From positions 62,001 through 126,000 of the forward strand of contig JAYWVB010000054.1 in NCBI GenBank assembly GCA_039881045.1: a stretch of 64,000 nucleotides of DNA, read 5' to 3'. The position numbers and the translations under genes were made by a program. The DNA is from Chaetomium olivaceum. Lineage: Eukaryota > Ascomycota > Sordariomycetes > Sordariales > Chaetomiaceae. Under the pieces are notes generated by a model. The model did no database searches, was not told where the DNA came from, and saw only the letters and a program-made list of their open reading frames with translations. Positions 21,381 through 33,310 of this stretch are shown here, in pieces (the stretch's first letter is position 1; every line of letters starts with the position of its first letter).

Positions 21381-24215
21381 ATGCTGCTGAGCGGCGGCTG
21401 CGGCGGCGGCTTGTTGCTGTTGCTGTTGTTGGGCTAGTTGGAGTTGCTGCATGGCTGCGATCTGGGCTGGCGTCATGCCGCTCATGGCCATCATGTTTTG
21501 GCCTCGAGCGGCCTGAGCAGCCATGAACTGTCTCTGGGCAACCTGCTGTTGCATAGGCGTCATTTGTCCCATTTGGCCCATCTGCCCCATCTGTCCCATC
21601 TGTGCCACCTGTTGCTGCATGTTACTGAGCTGCTGCGAATACTGCGCAGCTAGCTGGGCTTGTGTCGGCTGGTTCATCATCTGGCCCCCTCTCTGCTGTT
21701 GTTGTTGCTGTTGCTGCTGTTGTTGTTGCAGTAGCAGTTGCTGTTGCATCATGCGTTGCTGGGCGATATGTTGCTGCACGTTTGGCCCACCGTTCATCAT
21801 GCCGTTTTGCTGCATTTGTGCCATCTGTTGTTGTTGCTGCATCATACGCTGCTGCTGGGCGATCTGGGCCGCCGTGTACCCAACTGGCACTTGCATCATT
21901 CCTTGCGGCGTCATCACCATGGAGTGCCCCAACTGGGCGCCCGCCATCATGCCCGGAGGCGGGCTGGCTTGTGACATGCGTGGGGTCGGCACACCCTGGG
22001 GCCGCGAGATGGGCGTGGCGTGCGCCATATTCGGAGTCGCGCTGGGCATCCTCGGTGTCCCGCCCGCGTGGCTCTGCTGGCTTCCGCGCGCCGACATGTT
22101 GGGTGCCATCGGCGCCGCCATAGGGTGGCTCTGAACCACCGAAGACGGCCTTGCCGGGCTCCCCGCCTGTCCCATGTTCGAGTTGGAGTGTTGCATGGCC
22201 ACTCCCGCCATACCCATGGGGGACGACGCCGTCTGTGGCGTGTTCTGTCGGACGATCGGGGATGATGCCTGCGGTTGCGAGACCTGGGGGAATCGCGCTT
22301 GGTTTTGAGCCATGTTGACAGGCATGCCCACCGGCAGGGGGCTCTGGTGCACCGGATGTGCGTGAGGGGTGCCCATGGCTGCGGCGTTCGCGTTCTGTTG
22401 CGCTTGTGCCTGGGCCTGTGCCTGGGCTTGTGCCTGAGCCTGTGCCTGGGCCTGTGCCTGGGCTTGTGCCTGAGCTTGTGCCTGGGCTTGCACCTGTGCT
22501 TGATGGGCTTGTGCTTGTGTTTGATTAGCGTGGGCTTGGGCCTGCGCCTGAGCGGCTTGCATCCGTCTTTGCTGGTCCTGTCGTTGCTGATCCCGAAGGG
22601 CCTGATCTTTCCGCTGGCGCTCCATGTCGGCCTGCTTAGCGGCGAGCATGGCAGCCTCCTGCTGCTGTTGCTGCTTCTGGAGCTGCAGTTTCCGCTCGTT
22701 CTCGGCCTGCTTAACCTTCTCGAGTTCCTTCTTCTCCGCATGCTCACGTTTAATATCCGCGATGAGTTTGAAGCGCTCGAATCTCGGCTCCCAAGTTGAA
22801 GCGCCAGCTTGGCCGTCCCCGTCCGAGCCGTTGCCGGCGGCCTGTGCGCCAGCCAACTTGGAGGATAGCCGCTCGTCCATATTAAGCATAAACCGCTCCT
22901 GGTCAGCAGCTTGCGCTTCATCGGCCGCCATTTCGGCCACCGTCCTCTTTCGTGTCTTGGGTTCAGGTGGCTTTTGCGAGTGATCAGGGTGCGCTTGCTT
23001 TTCAAGCAGAGCTATTGTTTCTTCGGCATTCTTGGTCGGTTCCAAGTCCAGCGGTGCCGTGGTAGCCAGCAAGATCTGGGCTTCCGCCTCGTAGATGTTA
23101 CTGGCGTCAAGCTCCATCCGTTCCAGCTTTTGCTTCTTGGTGGGCGGCTGCATGCTCGCGGCAGTCGGCGTGGGTGGCACGGCGGCATGAGGCGTTGGGG
23201 GCGGAACGGTCCCATCCGCACGGGCATCCGACGCCCCACGGGGTGTGGCTGCTTTGATGGAAAGATCCGTGTGCAGACTCTGCTGCGTAGGATGGAGCAC
23301 CCTAGTTATGATTTTGGGTTTCGGGGTGCCCTTCCCCTTCTGCCCGTCTGTGGGCGCACTAGGCGCCGGCATGTTTTCCTTATCCTTCTCCTCGGCTGTC
23401 TTTTCTGCGACAGGGGCTGGGGTGCCAGCAGCCGGGAGGTTCTCCTTCGGGTAGGGGGCATGAGCCGAAGGAGTGACGTACTGGTTGTAGTTATGGACAG
23501 AGAAGGGGGCTGTTTTGCTCGAGGCCGATGTGGGCCGGGCAACATCTCGGGCCTGGGCAACGGACTTGTGGTCGTGGACCTGGACGATCAAGCACCCATC
23601 GTAAAAAGGGACCCCGGCCTGGTTGAGATAATCCAGCATTTCGTGGGGTACTGTTCGAGTCCTCAGATGTTCCAGGAATATCCTCATGGGTGAGTGATAT
23701 GGAAACATGCCCTCCTGCTTGTCGAAACGGAAGTATGTCTGGTACAGATGGATGATTAGGGACGGGCGACACCCGGCGAATTTGGTGAGGATGTATTTAT
23801 CGGTGACCACTATCGCGCCAAGTGTTAGCAATTCATGAAGCATGCACCTCGTGCTAGCGTGGTGGTGATACGAACCATAGGGTGGAGGTTCGGTCGCGAG
23901 TGATGATGCAAGATCCGGGGCGATACTAGCGGACCTGAGACCGGCGCTTCTTTGGCCTCGACCCAATCCCTGCCCGGAACCATCCTTGCGTTGCCGATTG
24001 AGTGTGCGCGCGGATGTCGGCGTCGTCCCGCTCGCGGTTGGGGGGTTGGAGGGCTGGCCACCGGCCGAAGGGGGGGCGCGCTTGGCTGGCATGGAAGGTG
24101 ATGGAGATGAGCGCGACAGGGTGGTGCCGTTGGTTTGGATGCCAGGGGGTATAGGGCGTTTGATTTTGGTAGAGACGGTGGTCGTCGTTGGGGTGGCGAC
24201 GGCGGTGGGCGCCAT
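20954..24215 (-). CDS. spt20: SAGA complex subunit Spt20
   Basis: Spt20 holds the SAGA transcription coactivator complex together in the nucleus. Exons are 24215-23876 and 23809-20954, about 1064 aa. The 66-nt intron (GTTCGT, GCTAAC, GATAG) is a multiple of three with no stop, so unspliced reading also stays open; splicing restores PPPYVVTDKYILTKFAGCRPS. The conserved Spt20 domain follows at about residues 110-190 (PSLIIHLYQTYFRF, GMFPYHSPMRIFLEHLRTRT, VPFYDGCLIVQVHDHKS). The second half is a Lys/Glu-rich helix, an alternating Gln-Ala tract encoded at about 22395-22500 and many poly-Q runs. Near the C-terminus, NLPRF is followed by SAQFNGMPIPEDQLGEFKRN only if one T of a six-T run (AAAAAA at about 21180 on plus) is dropped; otherwise translation stops at 21150. 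Divergent Leu-rich plus-strand frames here are shadows of the Q repeats. Confidence 0.9.
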
Positions 24216-25244
24216 TGTTTATGGGCCAGCTGCCGCCGGCGGCAGCAACGTATGAGGAAGATTCAGGATGCCCGGATCGCTCCTACCACCAAATGGTGTG
24301 TTTGTAGCGTTGTTTGTCGCCCTAGATACCTAGGAAACCAGGCGCCTTTCCAGGCAATATCGTGTTCGAGGTGACTGTCGTGACTGTCGTGATTGTCGGG
24401 ATGGTTGCGACGGTAGTTGGGACCCGCAAGAGAGGATGCCCGGTTCGTGGCTGCCGAGGGCGTGTTGCGCCAAGTCGTGCAGCAGACAGACCAAGGCAAA
24501 TGGCGCTATTTTGCGCAAACGGTGATCGATGAAAGTGACTGTGTATGCGGTGCAGTCAATTATACATTCCGTGTAGCGGAAACTTGGAGCGAGCCTGTCG
24601 AAGTTCTGTTGTCGACGCGATGATTGCTTGTTGCCTTGGTCGGTCGCTTGATGAACGCCGGCTCTTTGTGTGGGGGTGCGTTTGGGGCGATCTTGCCCCT
24701 GTCAGCTGGCTGTTATTAACGAGGCGTGTCTTGGCCAGAGAGCCGCATCACGTGCTGGCTGCTTTTGGTGCGAATATGGTATGGCTGAGACGCTTTGGGT
24801 GTTTATTACATTGACTCGGTAAACAATGAACTTGGTAACAATACTTGGGGGTAACAATAACTACTTGGATAACAAACAATAAACCGGATGCAAAATCAGT
24901 TGGTGGTGAAAAAAAATGAAAAAGAGAAAGAATTGCAGTATTATCGGCCATTCATATCATCAGCGTGTCGCTAACTCGGTGAACTAGTGAATTGGAATTC
25001 ACAAAATTCAACATGGCATGTGCACGGAGGTAACTCCCGAAAAATAAATGACACTTCTTGCATATTTCACAAAGACACAGAAAGAAACGCCGTCTTAACC
25101 CTTAGTAGGGCTAGGCGGTGTCTTTGTCCTATGGGTACTATATAGCAAAATATGGAACCAAGGAAACCACCGTGGGGGAATCAATCATCACCAACACATA
25201 CTCATCTCATAATCTTCACATCATATCCACCGTCATTGCTTTGC
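24216..25244. promoter_or_regulatory. Spt20 promoter and Pex22-like 3' region
   Basis: About 1 kb between two minus-strand genes. The right part is AT-rich with TTGGTAACAATA-like repeats near 24830-24880. No gene or RNA fold is seen. Confidence 0.5.
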
Positions 25245-26578
25245 TTACTCCTTGCCCAGCACCCTCCGTGCCCAGTCATCCTGGACCCTCGCGCCGTCCA
25301 CGACCACCACCCCGCGACCCCTCCCAACACGGTCCTCTCTGTGCCACCACACCTCCTTCTCCTTGCCCGGCTTCTCGGCCTCGGACTCGCTATCCGCGAG
25401 CCCGCCATGGCCGCTCTCGGCGCCCACAACCAGGATTACGTCATGCCGCAGCCAAGTCTGCAGGTTGGTGACGGCGCTGCCGTTATGGCCAGAGAGCGAC
25501 TCCTGGAGATAGATGATCTCGGGCTGAATGTGGCGCAGGATGTGCGAGTGACCGTTGGGCGACGTAAAGGTTAGAATCATGCTGTCCTTTTCGACGAGCG
25601 CCTGGGCCTGCGAGTAAATGGCGTTGAAGGCAGGGTCCGAGGACGACGCACCAATTCTGGAAAGTTGGGTTAGCGAAAGGGGAAAACATCGGGGGAAAAA
25701 AGATGCGTGAAAGCAGGCAAAACTCACAAGGGGCTCCGGGCTTCCTCAGACGCTTGTGCTTGGGCATGTTCAATGTTGGAAAAGGACGAGCTTAGCGACG
25801 GGGGCGGCAGGGTGCTAGCCTCTGGGTTGGTATCCTTCAAGTTTGGTGCGTAAATGAGCACATAGAGCTTGATCTTAGAGAAGTCCAGTTGGCGGGGGAT
25901 GTGAGATAGGATGGACTGTTGTCGGGCATTAGCATACGCCTCAACATCAAATCTTGGCTCGTCGGGACTTACAGCATGCTCATGGAACCCGTCGGCATCG
26001 ATATCGTCCAGCCGGTTGTCAGCCGAAATGACGATGGCAACCTTTTTCCGGCGCTTGTTGACATCCTTGCTCTGAGACGGCGCGGCAGCCCTGTCCTGCT
26101 TGGCATCCGCTTCCTCTGACCAGGTCTCGTGGTCGGCATATGCCGCCTTGTCCTCCTCCCTGATCGCCGCCAGCGCGCTTCCCACAGCCGCGCCGGCAGC
26201 AGTCACACCGGCAGCGACCGTCCTCCGAGCGTTGTCAAAGAATTGCTGAGGGCTCGGGCTGCGGCGTAACGCGGCCCAACCAGAGCTCGACGACTCCGGC
26301 TGCGGCTGCGCGCCGCCGAAGGTGGGGGTCTTGGGGTCAGTGCCGCCAGCGCCCCCGTCTCGGGATGCGCCGTAGGCGGGATTGTCGCCATAGTCGGCGT
26401 TATCGTAGTCGAGGTCTTGGATATCGGCGGGCTGCTCGGTGTCTTGGCTGTCTTCATCTTTGCGCTGGCTCCAGATCCAGGCGGCGACTCCGACTGTCGC
26501 AACCGTCACGGTCACGGCGAGGGGCACCCAGTGGTTCCATACCCCGCGACGGCGGGACGACTCATATGGCGGCGACAT
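25245..26578 (-). CDS. pex22: Pex22-like peroxisome assembly protein
   Basis: Pex22 anchors the ubiquitin-conjugating enzyme Pex4 at the peroxisome membrane, which is needed to recycle the import receptor Pex5. Exons are 26578-25973, 25915-25728 and 25656-25245, giving 401 aa. I chose the ATG at 26578 (MSPPYESSRRRGVWNHW); the frame upstream opens only from a TTG. A single membrane helix WVPLAVTVTVATVGVAAWIW lies near residues 18-37. Then come a disordered acidic stretch, LRRSPSPQQFFDNARRTVAAG, and a Rossmann-like soluble domain (KKVAIVISADN, KIKLYVLIYAPNLK, SQAQALVEKDSMILTF, PEIIYLQESLSG). Intron 1 (25972-25916, GTAAGT...ACAG, 57 nt) is in frame without stops; intron 2 (25727-25657, GTGAGT...CCAG) is needed to reach the C-terminal half. 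Divergent from the eIF2B gamma gene. The family assignment is from remembered fungal Pex22-like proteins, which are poorly conserved. Confidence 0.75.
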
Positions 26579-27340
26579 TGACGGCGCAGCGATGGAGCAT
26601 TGCGTTGCCGGCAATAGAATGGAAGAGGTGTCGTACTTGGCGCGTGCGTGCGTACCTCAGTCGTATGTGCTTCTTGGGTATACGTGTATGCTTGTCTGTG
26701 TGGGGGTCTTTTCGTTGGCCGGGTATTGGACAGGTGCAAGTGTTATCGTCAGTCAGTCTTCGCCGGCCAGATCGAAAAAAGTTCAATTCTTCGGCAAAAG
26801 GTGACAGAATCTCGGAATCATGTGGCTGGTGTCGGGGGGTTCTGATGGCTGGGGATCCGGTTGTTGATGCACATCCCCAGCCTTCCACAAGCCGAGCTCC
26901 ATTTCCGGGCCAAAACCGAGGCAGATGGTTGGCCGGGCGAGGAAAACAAAAGCAGGAGCTGATGCCAAGAAGTTTTACGGCAGGGGGCCAAGGCCCAAGG
27001 TTGGCACGCCCCGTTTTGCGCGCCCCGTTTTGCGCGCCCCGCTTTCATCTTTGAATTCATCTCTTCTTTGAGATGCATGTGACGCACAGACCATTCAACC
27101 CTTCGAAAGTGGGATGTGGATTTCTTAGGAAACACTTTCATCAGTGAGTCAGTCTTCGAAACCACGGCCTCAGAGAGCAAACCACCTCGACAAGTGACAT
27201 CAATTACGCCAAATTACAGTTCACTGTCACTGGCGATACGATATATAGTTGCATTTCTCAAAATTCTATCCTCCTCTGAGTCATAAATCTACCAAAACCG
27301 CAGGCAATTCCTCGATTGCGGGGCAGAATCCGTCTTCGCG
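26579..27340. promoter_or_regulatory. Divergent promoter region Pex22-like / eIF2B gamma
   Basis: 762 bp between two divergent start codons. A 14-bp tandem repeat, listed separately, sits about 300 bp upstream of the eIF2B gamma ATG. No other gene is seen. Confidence 0.6.
27007..27042 (+). repeat. 14-bp tandem repeat CGCCCCGTTTTGCG, 2.6 copies
   Basis: Two perfect copies (27007-27020 and 27021-27034) and a partial third (27035-27042) in the divergent promoter region. The spacing is close to one and a half helical turns, so it could be a clustered binding site; equally it may be simple tandem duplication. Confidence 0.85.
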
Positions 27341-29278
27341 ATGCCCCACGCAGTCAGTATCGCGACCCCGGGCCTCCAGGCCTTGATCCTTTGTGGCCCG
27401 GGCAGTTCATTTCCAACTTTCACTTCAAATCCCGATGAGAACCCCAAGGCTCTTCTTCCTATTGCCAACCGGCCTATGGTCTGGTATCCGCTCGAGTTTT
27501 GCTACCGGGCAGGGATAACAAGTCAGTGATCTATTCAGTTGAGATGTCATATCCCATTTGAGTCCGAATATATGTCTCTTATTCGAATACCTTAATCTGA
27601 CACATCGTAGATATCACACTGGTCTGCCCACCTTCGGCTGCAGAAGCTATCACCACTGCTTTAAAGACGAACCCCTTTCTGACCAGCCTACCGTTCCCCC
27701 GGCCCGACCTCCTGGCGCCAAAAGACCTGGACCAGAACACAGGGACAGCCGAAATACTCCGGCTTCCCGAGTTACAGGCCGTCGTCACGTCTGATTTTGC
27801 AGTGCTCCCCTGTGATCTTGTCTGCGAGCTGGGCGCAGACAAGCTGCTGCAGGCATGGATGGTCAAGTCAGCTAGCCTTGGGGACCTCGTTGGGGATTCG
27901 TCGTCTGGTGGCCCGCGAAGTGGCGGCTTGGGCGTGTATTACCAAACCAAGACAGCCACGCCCATCAAGGGCGAAGAGACGGATTTTGTGGCGACGATCC
28001 CACTACCACCGACCTCAGTCCTCCCCGCCAAGGGCTCCCTGTTTCCCGATATGGCCAAGGTGGTCTACTCGATGCCAACAGACTCTCTCAAGGATCTTGT
28101 GGAAGAAAAGAAGGGCTTCCCTATACGTCACGCGCTGCTTCGCCAACACGCCCGGGTAAAAATACTAACCACTCACCGCGACGCTCACATCTACATCTTC
28201 CCGCATTGGGTCATGCAGTTCATCAAGGAAAACGAGCGGCTCGAGACCATCGGCGAGGACGTCATCGGGTGGTGGGTCAAGGCCGGTTGGCAAAAAGGTC
28301 TATCCACCAAGCTCGGTCTCGACAGCATCCTCCAGCGGCCGGACAGCGGCAGCGCCGACGGGCGCGGCAGCCCGAGCGGACACAACCCGACCAGCACGCG
28401 CAAACTCGGCGTCGACTCCCGCGGCGCCGACGCGCCTAACTCAGTCGTCTCAGCTAACAGCGGCGACAGCGACAGCCAGTCTGACAACAACGGCAACAAG
28501 CGCTCCCCCGCCGGAACCGAGGCGCCCATCCCACCCATGCTTGCCTACATCCACCCGACTGGCCCCTTAGACCCCCTAATCCGGCGCGTCGACACGGCCC
28601 AGCTCCTCCTACAAATCTCGCTCCAGCTCGCCAAGCTCCCCTCGCTCGAAGAGACGGGGCCCGACAACCCGGCCTCCCCGTTCGCGCACCCGCGCAAGGT
28701 CGCCTACCCGGAGGGCGTCAAATCGCGGACGACCATCACCAAGCAGGACAGCCTGGTGGCTGACAACGTGACGGTGCAGGAGAAGACGTCGATCAAGGAG
28801 TGCGTGGTGGGCGCCAACTGCCAGATCGGCGAGGGCGCCAAGCTGTCGCAGTGCCTGCTCATGGACGGCGTCGTCGTCGGCAAGAACTGCAAGCTGACCA
28901 AGTGCATCCTGGGCAAGCGGAGCGAGCTCGGCGAGGGCTGCGTGCTGACCGAGTGCGAGGTTCAGGAGAACTTGTTGGTGGAGGCTAAGAGTGAGTTTAC
29001 TTCTGGTCGCCCCCCTCAACTCACTTATCCCCTTTTTTTTTCTTTCCAGCGTCTTTCCTCCATTGAACTTACCTGCGTTGGTTGAAATGGTTATGGAACG
29101 TGGTTTTGTTAAGGAACCAATACGCTAACCCAATTGTGTCTGTGCTACAGCCGAAGCAAAAGACGAAAAGTTCATGTCCTCCTCCGGGCTCGAAGCAACC
29201 CAGCAGGAGCTAGACGCCTTTGGAGACGACGACGGGATAGAGAACGAAGACGAAGGCGACGAGGATTCAGACGAGTAG
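27341..29278 (+). CDS. gcd1: Translation initiation factor eIF2B subunit gamma
   Basis: Part of the catalytic subcomplex of eIF2B, the guanine-nucleotide exchange factor for eIF2 and target of the integrated stress response. Exons are 27341-27521, 27611-28990 and 29151-29278, giving 562 aa with no frame errors. The nucleotidyltransferase-like N-terminus reads LQALILCGPGSSFPTFTSNP, PKALLPIANRPMVWYPLEFC, then ITLVCPPSAAEAITTALK after intron 1 (GTCAGT...GTAG). The middle has FAVLPCDLVCELGADKLLQ and VYYQTKTATPIKGEETDFV. A Ser/Asp/Asn-rich insert covers about residues 310-360. The C-terminal left-handed beta-helix shows hexapeptide-type repeats (SLVADNVTVQEKTSIKECVV, CILGKRSELGEGCVLTECEV). The protein ends in an acidic tail. 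Intron 2 (28991-29150, GTGAGT...TACAG) is fairly long. Divergent from the Pex22-like gene. Confidence 0.93.
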
Positions 29279-32200
29279 ACCGAGCTTGGTAGAACCCAGT
29301 CTATCTATTGTTAGATGAGCTGAACATATTCGGCCCGCCATCATCGGGTAAACAAAGTCGATCCCGTCTGTCTGCCACAGCATTGCATGGTGGGGGTTGT
29401 TTGATGTTCAGCAGTTTCAGGACGTCCCACTTCTGAGGCTGTACCTGTATGTATGTGCAACAACCCCTGGCGGATGACGGGTATGGCGTCCGTAGCCATG
29501 CCCAAAATAGGATCCTGCCGCTCTGCATTGCAGAGTGCAGTTGCGACGCCTGCCGTGGAAGGAACCGGCGGGACGTCACTCGCATACTACGTAGCAATCG
29601 AGCGGTTTGTGAACAAACCAGTCAGTGATGGAACCCATGGGGGCGGTTTGCCATGGAGTGACTGTACTTTGCCGTGTGGGGGTAGCGTGACCGCACGAAG
29701 CAGTATAGCTGCCACGCCGGACTTGGGATACACAGGCGAGAGGACGGAAAAAGCAGGGAACCCCTTCATTGGCGTCACACCTAACAAACCATGTCGCCTG
29801 TATTGTATGCCGGTACTGGGCAAGCGTGTGACACACCACCACGGTGCAGTGCAACGGCGAGGCTCAAAGTTCCCCTTGTCCCTGACCCTAGCCTATCCCG
29901 AGCCCGACTTGCCCCCCCCCCTTCTCAGGCCGAGTGGCAACCTGTTTCCACACGATAGATAAGTGGTTTGCATCAGTGACGAGTCTCTGGCGGATACGGC
30001 GGTCCACGCAAGCCCGGTAATAAGCGGTCAGCGAGTTGCGAGGCCGACAGCGTCTCGAGACGTGCCAGAGGCGGAATTTTGTGGCTTGCATGACGTCGGG
30101 AACAGCGCGTGGTGTTCGCGCGCCCAAGGCACCGGTTTGTTTGAGTGGGCGTCACATCAAGGCGCCTCCGCGTGCGCAGAAACGCTGCTTCCCTTCCTGT
30201 TACGTGCGAGGCCCGACAGTGTCACCCATTCACCAAAACCAACAAGGTCTTGCCATCCTACAAAGATGCGGTGACTCAGATCGCTCTAGTCGGCAAGTGA
30301 AGTGGCCCGGTCCCGAGGCTGGCCCCGGAATCCGCCCGGGGGGAGATCAATAGGCAACAAGCGCGCCGAGTCCGGACCGTGGTTTTTTTGCGCTGTTCAC
30401 CCTTGTATTTTCTCACCTGAAGGGGCAAAGCAGATAGTTCCATGGGCAACTCAAAAGGCAGCGTTCTGGCGATGATTGGGCGTCTCAGATAAAGCTCTTG
30501 GTATCTAGGAGTAGGTTGCAAAATCAGCATCGCGAGTAGCATCTCTATTAGGCTGATCGAGCCTCAAACAGTGGCATTGTGTTAGGGGACATCCGCTACC
30601 CAGATGCACAGGGACGCCCACTTCAGCTTAGCACCACTGCTTCATGTTTGCCCCCCCGGGAATGGGGTCTAGAGCGGCGAGCGCCGGACTTGAGCAGCCA
30701 AACATGGCGTGGATTAGCTGCGGCTCAGGAAGATGTGGCCCAAGCCTCCAGAAATAGAAAACACCACGCGGTTATCCCTCTCAGCGGTATGGTTGTGCGT
30801 CCGAGATGATGGCAAGTTTGTCAAGACCATTGTGTGTTCAAATTTGGAAATGTGGGTTATATGCGCCGCGGCGGTGAAGGTAACTCCTTGCAATTGCACG
30901 ATCATCCGAGGCATTCGACACACGGAGGTCGCCGGTAGGTCGCCGAGATGGCTCGAAGTCAGACCGCGGGTAAGTCAATCTACGCCTGTTCCTTGCCTTC
31001 CGAGGCTTTGCGGGAGGGGGGAATAGCCCTCCTGGAGGGGTGGAGCGACAGCCTGACCGCCGAGGGTGTTTGCGACACACCTGCGGGGTCATCCACTGAT
31101 ATTTCGTTGTTGAGCTCCCCAAGAGGGGATGGGCACTTTCTTTACGCCGGTGACCCATGGCGCAGGCTCCGGATGTGATGTCGAATCAACGAGCCGGGTC
31201 AGATGCACCCTGAGACTGCCAGGAACCTAGTCGACAGTCGAAGCTGCTGCGCTAGTTCTTCGGTGGCGTTCCGGTGAGGCCATCTCCAGAAGCACGGTGA
31301 TGAGCACAGTGATGCATTGCCCAAGTGCGGGAACTTGAAGCTGCCCAAGGTAAGGTAGATAGAGTCGAGTGCTCCTTTCATCGACGGAGCCTGCTGCTGA
31401 ATTAACCCGAGCTGTCCATCGGACTTAATGCAGTCTGAGCAGCTCCAGCGAGAGCGCACAGACGGGCAGTTTCAGCTTTTGATGACTTTGAGACAGATGA
31501 GGGAGAGAGATACGATCGTAGGGCCGTTAAATTATTGCATCGGTACCCGGAGATATACCTACCTAGGTACTCATCACCCTAGCAAGGGGCGTGGAATGAC
31601 GATAGCAAGAAGAGGTGGAACACGTTCAGACGGGGATCAGAAATTGACCGGCGTGATGAGCGTGGCAGTCGGCTGCTGGATCTCTCCCGCAGCGGCAACG
31701 GATGCAGGCTGAGTGCCAGGTTGGAAGAAATCTAAGTTTGTTTGCGCGGTCCATGCACCACAACCTGGCCCTAGGGCTGCCCCTTCCTGGTTCTCGAAGT
31801 GAGTGGAAGGCACGGCCACTGTCACGGCAGGGCAATTACGACCGAACAGTGGAAGGGAAGGGGCATGTCTGGGCGTGGTCCCTTTGGAAACAACGACCCA
31901 CTGGTGTCGATGAACCACATCTTGGACAGTGTCAAGTCCACTCGACGTTGAGATAAGGTTGGGTACACCCGTACCACAAACGTCGCACCAAGTGCCCACT
32001 TTGTGTTAGCGGCAACCATGGGGGTCTGTCCATCCCCGACACGCGGAGATCCATGATCGCAAGTGGGTCCTTGACTCCCTGTCTCCCGTCAAAGTCACCG
32101 GACCACTCAACGACGCCTTCCCTCCCCGGGAAGCGCCCTCTCCAGGAACCTCAGGTACCCTGACACACCTGGCAAGCCCGTTCCTCCCCCGATGAGCTGG

Positions 32201-33310
32201 ATTTTTGCATTGGCACCAGCCCTGGGAGTGGCGTCCCTTTTCAATGCTGAGCCTTTCCATTTCTGTCGCTGACCAGACCGGCCCGGCTTGTGATGGTTCG
32301 ATAACCGGTTTTTTGCCCTTTCTTTCTCCTCCATCCGGCTCAAGATGGTCGGCCTATCTTTCTCGGCTTCGGCACAGGGAGTAGAACAACACTTGGAAAG
32401 GCCATCACGAAACCTTCAGATGGAACTCCCCTGCCAATCCGGGTCTCGGTTCAATTTACGCTACCCCAAAGGCACCGCAAAAAACACTCGGAGTCTCCGT
32501 AATGCACGCTGGATAGTCTCGGCGACGCATACGAGCGAAGGGCAACACGACTCCATTCCTACTGCGTGTTCTCACCATTCCAGGTACTCGGTCAAATTTC
32601 ACACTAGTGCTGGGATGAGAAGAACGGTACCAAACTCTGGGCTCGGCTGATCTACGTTCTTGCTTTTCTCCGATGCTGCAAAGTACACGAAGTGGGACGC
32701 CGGCTGAGGTGTGTCGCAACCCCTGTCGTCATCCAGCTTCCCCAGTTTGCTCCAACGGTAGCCGTTTTGGTGCATTTGGTTGACCGATTGGGGGCTTTTT
32801 GAGGGGATGGGCACACCATCTCAGCCCTCATGTTTGGCACCCTAAACGGGTAGGTTATCAGGCGTCGATACCATGCCCGATGTGGCTCCCTGTTGGTTCC
32901 TGCGTGGGCGGCGCTGCTGCTGCAGTCGAGGACAGGGTTGAGACGCACCACCATTGCCGTGGCACCTCCGCACGGCCGTTTGGCTTGCTGCCCTGGAGAT
33001 CCCGAGACGGCCTTACTTTGTGAGCGACAGTGTGGTGGGGCCTTGTCCCAGATGAAATCCTTCTTGGGTTCCCCCCTTCTCGGCGAGTTGAGCCGCGCCA
33101 TTCCTCAGTGTCCCTTATATTGTCGTTCCTATTGCCCATTTGAGAAACGCCCTGTCTCTCTTGTCTGAGGGGGTACGCCGCGTATCCGACGATCTTCTTG
33201 AACTCCTGTATACTTATCCGGCTCCATTCCTTCCTCCCTAGGGCGAACTTCATCTTCATCTTCAGTTTACACTTCGTCACCTCCGTACAAACCTCAACGC
33301 GGTCGAAGAA
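29279..33310. other. Gene-free stretch of about 4 kb upstream of a C2H2 factor
   Basis: Only short or GTG/TTG-initiated frames without conserved motifs are seen on either strand. No transposon protein, tRNA or rRNA is recognised. The right end, near 33100-33310, is pyrimidine-rich and looks like a 5' leader. The length is unusual beside the 0.5-1 kb spacing elsewhere, and may be the extended regulatory region of the transcription factor gene (inference). Confidence 0.5.

Noticed and set aside
21123..23693. Leucine- and cysteine-rich plus-strand frames
   Set aside because: Shadows of Spt20 CAG/CAA-rich sequence on the opposite strand.
29453..30353. Several overlapping short frames near 30 kb
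   Set aside because: No motifs, inconsistent frames and no splice structure linking them.
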